From: Isoetes taiwanensis
Taxonomy: Eukaryota > Streptophyta > Lycopodiopsida > Isoetales > Isoetaceae
Assembly (NCBI GenBank): GCA_021234155.1
Contig: JAJEKV010000102.1
Span: forward strand, 3,451,193-3,515,192
DNA: 64,000 nt
Direction: 5' to 3'
Shown: positions 57,716-64,000 of the stretch, in pieces
Position numbering within the stretch: position 1 is the stretch's first letter
How the letters are laid out: each line of letters starts with the position of its first letter
Translations under genes and position numbers: made by a program
The notes under the pieces: generated by a model
What the model was told of the DNA's origin: nothing
Databases searched by the model: none
The model's input: the letters and a program-made list of their open reading frames with translations, nothing else

Positions 57716-59916
57716 ACAAGGTTTAAAATGAAACGCACTTATTCAAGAAGTGCGTTTGAAAGATTCCTTCTGAAAATTTATAAAATTCTGAAATCCCTCT
57801 AAAAAGGGCCTTTTTATTATCTTTAGTCCAAAGATTTATAAAATTGCTCGTGAAAACAGACATTTTAAGAAGACTTAGTATTAAGGAAAAACACAACACA
57901 CAAAAAATCCCATTGTAGAGGGGGAAAGTACTACAATGAAATTCAAAGATTTACTATGGGGCAAATTCGTATGAAGAAATTAGATGCTTTTGTACCTTGT
58001 CCCCGAAAATTTTTATATTAGTTGTTTTAGAAGATTGTGAAATTTGTTATTTCACAACCATTTTGGTGAACATCCTAATGGACCTTAAAACACATTGGGA
58101 TCAGTTGAACAAACTTCTTGAATGACAAACCATTGTTTTTTGCATCACATAGTATTACAATTACCAATACATCCACGATATTTTGTAGTTAAAGCTGAAG
58201 TTTTAGTTGATGATGCAAAGATAAATTTATACCGAGGATACAAAAGTTGAAGTAATGAAGCCATGTGATTACATGCCCTCCTTTTTATTCTCGGAGATGT
58301 ATTTTTGAACGCACATACCAATCTACAACATGGTGATGCTCGTGAGATAGTCAATCTCCTTAGCAATGTTGAGCATATTCATCACAATTACGCCATCCTG
58401 TGAAAAGGCACCATGCACATTTCTCCGGTGAAGTAGTATTCGTCGCCTTTACCCTTTCCTAAATATTTTGTAAATAAATAGGGTAAACTTAGAGGGGTTG
58501 CTACTCCTCGCCCCCCTCTGGATAAACCACGTGGTTTCCTTCTAGTCAAACACTGCGTCACCATAATATTTTGGAGTTCTTTGCCTTTAGTAGCAATTTT
58601 TTAGATGCCTAAAAGTGAAGTTCGTATGTATGTAGAGAAAAAAAGTAGAAATAACAACATGATTCGACTACTTTATGCTCTAACATTGCATTACAAGCTC
58701 GAAAATTTTAGAACCGTTTTAGAACTTTTTTAGACTAAAAAACTAAGAAAAGTGTGTAAAATTATCCCTTATGTGTGTTACTTTAGTAGTTTTCAGTTAC
58801 CAAACCCTTTGGCGAGTAAGAAAGACCCCAAAAGATTTTACCACGATATATACTTTACCTCGATCAATATATATATACATATATATATATATAAACGTTT
58901 TATATATATATACAATTCGGTATAAATTTATACCGCTTTCTCCGTATAGATTTATACACCAAGAGTTCTCTTTTCTTCTGATATATATATGTAAGTATGT
59001 ATATATATTATTATATATATATACACATATATGTGTATAAATTGATTGTCATGAAAGGTTATCTGCGGTATAAATTTATACCGAGAGAGTCGTCATGGTA
59101 TAAATTTATACCGAGAGAGCTCTCGCAGATATAATGAGGGAGCTCTCACGGTATAAATTTATACCGTGGGGAGCTCTCCATGATGAATCGAGAGAGCTCT
59201 CGCGGTATAAATTTATATCTTAGCTTCGAGTCCTCTTTTGCGTATAAATTTATACCTTCGAGTCCACTTTTGCGGTATAAATTTATACCATGCGAACTCG
59301 GCATGTTATATCCGCCGGCGACTACCTATTATGGTATAAATTTATACCACCGAAAATTTATTTTGAAGACGTTATGTCCACGCATTGTCCTCGCGGTATA
59401 CACAAGTCTATAGCAAGACGGATGAGCAAATAAGAGCAAGTATATAAGACTTAAGAGCGGCGTCTTGACTCCAACTTTGCTTCAAAGTGTAAGTTTGTTC
59501 AATGAGGCATACTTTCATGTGAAAATGTTTGCTTCAATGAGGCAATGTCAAAATGTGTTGCATTTTTACAGTTTTGTTCATAGTTTTGTCTTGATTTTGA
59601 AAACTTTGAATAAAATACCTTTTTGGCACTTTAGTGTGCTTGTCACATTTTTTCAATGTCTATTATGTTTAGTTTTTGAAAATATTACTATTTCTCAAAC
59701 CAAACTAAAGGGGCCAAAAAGGGATGTCAAACAATTTTGAATGGAAGCTAAGTTCACACCCCCCTCAAAAATGATGCCTAAAATTTTCAAATTGTCACAC
59801 TTGTCACAAATATACCATGAAAAGGGACCTTTTTGGGATTTTAGGAATCTTTCAAAGATTCCTTTTTTTGAAGTCGCGTTTTGAGCAAATTAGTGCGTTT
59901 CATTTTAAACTTTGTT
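57715..59916. mobile_element. 2.2-kb inverted-repeat DNA element inserted in the H3-mimic gene
   Basis: The left end reads AACAAGGTTTAAAATGAAAC then GCACT. The right end, reverse-complemented, reads AACAAAGTTTAAAATGAAAC then GCACT, so 24 of 25 bases match. A 4-bp duplication CTTA flanks it (57711-57714 and 59917-59920). It encodes no recognisable protein. The interior has TA-rich microsatellite DNA (58865-59040) and an array of GGTATAAATTTATACC palindromes toward the right end. It is thus a non-autonomous DNA transposon; superfamily not assigned. Confidence 0.8.
58919..59348. repeat. array of GGTATAAATTTATACC palindromes
   Basis: The 16-bp perfect palindrome occurs at 58919, 59067, 59097, 59150, 59274 and 59333, with near-perfect copies at 59204 and 59241. 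Between several of them lie GAGAGCTCTC or GGGAGCTCTC palindromes (59115-59200). Such iterated palindromes suit binding of a dimeric protein, for example a transposase, but that is inference. Confidence 0.9.
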
Positions 59917-60135
59917 CTTACTCGGTAAGTTATCTCCCCATTGAGCTGCTCCATGCAATCCAAATCCGTCCCGCCTAATTTTCAAAAAATCGGGTGCCCA
60001 ATTTCACCTGCATTGTTCTTTGAATAGGGCTGGCCCAATTTCACTCCAAATACGGGCACGCCCAATTTCATACCCTAATGATGGTCCATATTGTATTTTC
60101 GTCGGATCTTTTGTCGTCTCAACTTATCTTACAAT

Positions 60136-62159
60136 TATCTTTTCTTTGCGGGAATGGCTAGCTATAGCAAAATGACCTCGAAGAATAAGAGCATGCGAGA
60201 CTACGATTACTTCGCCTATCTCGACGAAGAAAGTTGGAATATGTGCACTCGTGTGGCTCAACCGCTTTTATTTAGGACGAGCCGAAGGATGAGAATGGCG
60301 GCAATTGAAGTCAAAGATCGCCCCGAGGATGTTCACAAACAATTCTTGTCGGGCCATCAAGTCTATGCATCCCATGGACTTGCAAAGATTAATGAGAGAG
60401 ATCATGGCAGGCACCACGTTCATCAAGGCCACTAAGGCTTATAAAGGAAGACGTGTCATGAAGACAAGAGCGCAAGAACTAAGGAAAATTGGCATTGTTG
60501 AGCGTGCATTACTGAAATATCTAAGAGAGGTGAAGAAGTTAAAAGTCGAAAATATGGATGAAGTCAGACAGTTTCATCCCATATTCACGCGAGAACCTCA
60601 TGCCGATGTTTGCAAACAAAGGTCGTCGATGATTGGACAGAGTCGGAAAGAAGTCGAGAAGGAAAATCTCCCGTGAGACTCTAATTACAAAGGTCAACGA
60701 ATACCTCCGTGGACCAGTTGAAGAGGGTTCGAAGGCTTTCAAATGCCTGACTGTCAGTCCACTAGGGATGTGTGTTAATGTCGTGAATACGTCAGCACGT
60801 CTAGTTGGATGTGACTTCAGGAACATTAAGAAATGGTCGGTAGAAGAGTATCAGAAATTCATGGATCAGATTAGTATCCTAACGGACCAGCAGTTATACT
60901 GGATAACGATATTCATCGGCCCCGAAGCATTTGAATGATTGCTTGGCAAAGAATGAAAACAATAGATGGTGGTAGTGGGTGTGGATTGGAGCCTCTGAGG
61001 GATCCAAAAGCAAAGTCGGGATCTAAAAGCAAAGTTCGTGAGCTTCGGTGTAGTCCTTGTCATGTATGGCGAGACCAAGCGGCAGCTCCTGCACTTGATG
61101 ACTTGAATCTATGCTTTACAGAGAGTGACCATCCACAAATACATTCGAAATTTCCCGACCACCTTAAGGAGACGGAGGACATCGAGAAGAAGTTGCCAGA
61201 CGAGGAGTGCTCCGCAGGTAATACTCTCAAATAGGGCGGTCGCCCAATTTATGTTTCTTTTGCTGACATAGCTTCTCTTTCAGCGTATTGGTTGTATCGT
61301 CCTTGGGGTGATAAGACCTTGCACCGGTGGTCTGGACCTCGCTCCCAATCAACTACAAGCCAAGACACGCACGTATTTGGTCCGCAAACTAATGATGGAG
61401 GGTTGCAGCATTCTTGATTTCTTTTACGGAGGTTCCTTGATCAAATGCGGCGCTATCGCGAAGGATACAAAAGCAACTTCCTTCGAGGTGGGCGAGAACA
61501 CAAGGTGAAGCTAGTACAGATCTTCGATCAACTAGAAGTTATGTTGGACAAAAATAAATCGATGGCCCGGCGAGGCGAGAAAAATTGCAGAGGGCAAGAA
61601 GAAGAAATCAAGTTCAAGCACATCTGATTAGACTTGAATCCCCTGTTAGCAAATCCATTCTCTCCTCAGACAGTTCAGGAATTGCAGTCCACTCTCCGCC
61701 TGAGTAAGGATTCCCTTTCAGATCAAATTAAGAAGGCTGCAGGAATAGGAAGTAAGGATCTTTCCATGTTCCGAATGAAAAAGGATAGAATTAATATCTT
61801 TGGCGGTACCCAAGTTGTGAACACTCGGGGATATCGTTGAGGCTACCTCGAAATTCAATGACATAGTGGACAACGGCGTGAGGAATCCTTCATTCAAGGA
61901 CACACCTCAAAGTCAACAGGACGAGGAGCCAGATAAAGAGGAACATCAAGAGGAAGAACAAAGGGAGGTAGGCAATACAGATGTAGATAAGGAGACCGGT
62001 CAGGTAGACACAATCGAGGGAGGGACAGGTGAACAAGGTGCCACGCTGAGCAATGAAGAATTCATTAACAGGATGGAAGCTATAAAGCAAGCCGCCCAGC
62101 AACAACAGGATGAACGTACTGACGTCGGCAACACTGAAGAGAACCCCCCAGACCCGTGA
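60136..62159 (+). pseudogene. decayed downstream exons of the H3-mimic gene: methyltransferase-like region and acidic tail
   Basis: Broken frames in order give SMRDYDYFAYLDEESWNMC, a basic helical stretch (TKAYKGRRVMKTRAQELRK), CDFRNIKKWSVEEYQKFMDQ with QQLYWITIFIGPEAFE, and FVSFGVVLVMYGETKRQ. After a 66-bp intron (61218-61283) come LQAKTRTYLVRKLMMEGC, SILDFFYGGSLIKCGAIAKD and KATSFEVGE, then KVKLVQIFDQLEVML. The tail is very acidic (DEEPDKEEHQEEEQ, near 61920). ILDFF.GG...FEV resembles motif I and the following strand of N4/N6 (amino) DNA methyltransferases. W..EEY..F...L....YW..IF fits the helix and strand after their DPPY motif. A DPPY/SPPY catalytic box is not visible (the position reads NTSA). 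Frameshifts at about 60350, 60630, 60940 and 61495. Confidence 0.4.
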
Positions 62160-62179
62160 AAAGAGCTTGGAGCTTATGA

Positions 62180-62460
62180 GAGTTGCCGAAATTGGGCGGG
62201 CGCCCAATTTCAAGAACCGATCCTTCTCGAATCACTATCCTATCCATGTAATTTTGTATGGAAGATGAAATTTATAATCTCGGATCTTGTAATCATTAAA
62301 TTATGAAATACAAACTTTTGTTGTGATGCTCTTCATTCTATTGAAATTCATTTGTTGTATTGTAATTGTTGTATTGAACGTCTGACAAAATTGGGCTGCC
62401 AATTTCTCTTAATATACATGTTCCCACTTAGAAATTGGGCGTGCGCCCAATTTTAACCCG
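62180..62460. repeat. AAATTGGGCG palindromes downstream of the gene
   Basis: GAAATTGGGCGGGCGCCCAATTTC-type (about 62188-62211, one 2-bp centre) and GAAATTGGGCGTGCGCCCAATTTT-type (about 62431-62453) hairpins, plus a broken form AAATTGGGCTGCCAATTT (62389-62406), flank the end of the pseudogene. They match those in intron 1 and upstream. Confidence 0.85.
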
Positions 62461-64000
62461 GACGTGAAGTCAGGATGAAGTGCAGAAGAAGTGGAGGTGC
62501 AGACCAACGATTTTACAAACTATTCAGGTTCGAAACATGAAGTAAAATTTACTATGCTTATACATCCTTACATATTTCAGAATTGCTTGAAACATTATAT
62601 CCTTATTGCAGGTACCCAAGTTTATCAGATGAGAAGAAGATGGCAAGTAATGATCTAGGGGGACTCTTCCGAGTCATTCTCACCAGCCACCCCAGTGATC
62701 TTTTCTATCATGTACATTTGATGCTCTCTATTCCATATCAGATGGATGATAACATCGAAGGGATCAGGATAATGGCGAGGATTGAGACTCACAGTGGTCA
62801 TCCAATCTTCCATGGCTATTTCTCGCTTCAGCGACCTTGCTTGAAGTTTTAAGTGATTCATCTTGCACGTAATGGAATCCGCGTTCGGGACCAACGGGAG
62901 GCCACATGGTTAGACAGGCCAAATTTGTTGGCCAACATTGGTTTGATATATATTTATACCAACCAAAATTATTGTTGGTATTATACACAATAATTATTGG
63001 ATATACTTACCAGTCGTATGTACGCCCAATAATGTTACTACAGTGCTTCATCAATAATTACTTGGCTATAAGTATTGCCGCATTCGATTGCATAGCACAG
63101 CCCTTTGCAATGTCTACGCCGCCGCTAGAGTTCTTGAGAGGTCCCAATTGCCTCCACCTAAAGAGCATTTGGACACCCTCACTTGCCTCATGACTTTCGG
63201 CGACCTTCATGCATGCATTATCAAAGGGATCACCCTTGATACCTGGCTGCATGGTATAGCTAATGGTCGACCCGAAGACTCCCCTACGAAAGTACCATGT
63301 TACTATCCATATTGTTTGGGTTCCGGATGCGGCGCTTATGAGATTGACAAAATCACCAATAATTACAATCTATGAGATGTATTTCATAAGTTCATAAGAA
63401 TTTATATCTGAAATGATCATATAGGTAGCATCCACACTTGGTCGCATAGTTTTTTTGAGTTGGATTAATTATATTGTGACAAATCATTATTTGTATTTTC
63501 TACATAAGTCTAACGAAATTGGGCTAGCCCTATTTCCTTTGGAGGCTAGTATTAAACTTTGTTCAGACCCACAATGAGGGGGCAAATTGGGGGGCAATTT
63601 AATTTGCACAAAACAAAATGGTGTCTAGGGATTGTGGCCTATGCTCCATCATAAAAATAGATAGAACCGGTTCCATTCATTAAGAAATGCATTACATAGA
63701 TGTCATACACATATTATAAAACGAAATAAAACAACATGCCTCGACATAGGTAGTTACAAAAAAAGAGAATACAAAGTAGAAAATACCCGTGGTGCCGGTT
63801 TTCGGTCAATGGCTAGTTAAACTTGAATAAGATCACCCCGATCGAACTCATCAATGTAATTTCTGCTATCTGAGTCCAAATGCATCATCCAATTCAAGGA
63901 TCGGTGAGGAGTGTTGACAATGAGCTTGGTTACCAAATCTTCACTGCCTTTTTCTCCTTTTTATAAAGCTTCTTAAATAATGGTCTGAATGAGTTGTGCA
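62460..64000. other. no identified gene
   Basis: Open stretches at 62583-62852 (plus) and 63088-63375 (plus) resemble nothing that I know. A last degenerate palindrome GAAATTGGGCTAGCCCTATTTC lies near 63518. The end of the element containing the H3-mimic gene may lie in this stretch, but I could not define it. Confidence 0.4.

Noticed and set aside
58860-59040. 89-codon ORF over TA-rich DNA
   Set aside because: The translation is Ile/Tyr/Thr repeats from a TA microsatellite.
58919-59348. CRISPR-like array of regular palindromic repeats
   Set aside because: Repeat units are only 16 bp, spacing is irregular (from about 14 to over 130 bp), the spacers themselves share palindromes, and the context is a plant DNA transposon.

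Overview
This window looks like nuclear DNA of a land plant. It is AT-rich, with short GT-AG introns and one clearly intact housekeeping gene, NOT2 of the CCR4-NOT complex. There are also fragments of a plastid bestrophin-type chloride channel, a PLS-class PPR gene, an ankyrin-repeat gene and an aspartate aminotransferase. The repeat mix (hAT, L1-like LINEs, a Ty3/gypsy remnant, an HUH Rep-like gene, a DUF7869-type element, several unrelated satellites) does not fix the lineage. A seed-free plant is my guess, not a demonstration.

Layout. 0-10 kb: an ankyrin end exon; a complete 4.7-kb hAT transposon with terminal inverted repeats and an 8-bp target duplication, carrying a receptor-kinase fragment; a bestrophin exon; a PPR pseudogene. 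11-17.6 kb: an L1-like ORF1 remnant, the 13-exon NOT2 gene, and an overlooked 57-residue membrane-protein ORF. 18-21 kb: SINE-like units and a spliced gene for a Rep-like HUH protein. 21-33 kb: mostly anonymous DNA with two more LINE pieces, a Ty3/gypsy integrase remnant and a broken aspartate aminotransferase gene. 33-39.5 kb: a fourth LINE end, a GC-rich block, a 1.12-kb tandem satellite and a GAATCT array. 39.5-48 kb: an interspersed repeat with a palindrome, a possible small four-exon gene whose second intron holds a 180-bp satellite, and a second GAATCT array. 50-62.2 kb: the most unusual region.

The 50-62 kb region holds two divergent element-type genes. On the minus strand (50.6-53.5 kb) is a decayed DUF7869-type putative transposase. 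On the plus strand (55.16-62.16 kb) is a gene whose second exon contains the exact first residues of histone H3 (Met + ARTKQTAR). It then encodes an unrecognised domain, a basic/PEST-like linker and a ParB-like domain ending in a GNH motif. A 2.2-kb inverted-repeat element with a 4-bp target duplication has inserted in the coding sequence and supplied the present stop codon. Beyond it lie decayed exons that look like the rest of the gene: a region resembling N4/N6 DNA methyltransferases and an acidic tail. Intergenic and intronic DNA from 53.7 to 62.5 kb is sprinkled with copies of an AAATTGGGCG/CGCCCAATTT palindrome. My working hypothesis is a transposon-borne chromatin or DNA-modification gene (H3-tail mimic + ParB-like + methyltransferase-like). 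I have not seen such a combination described; homology and expression tests are stated in the findings.
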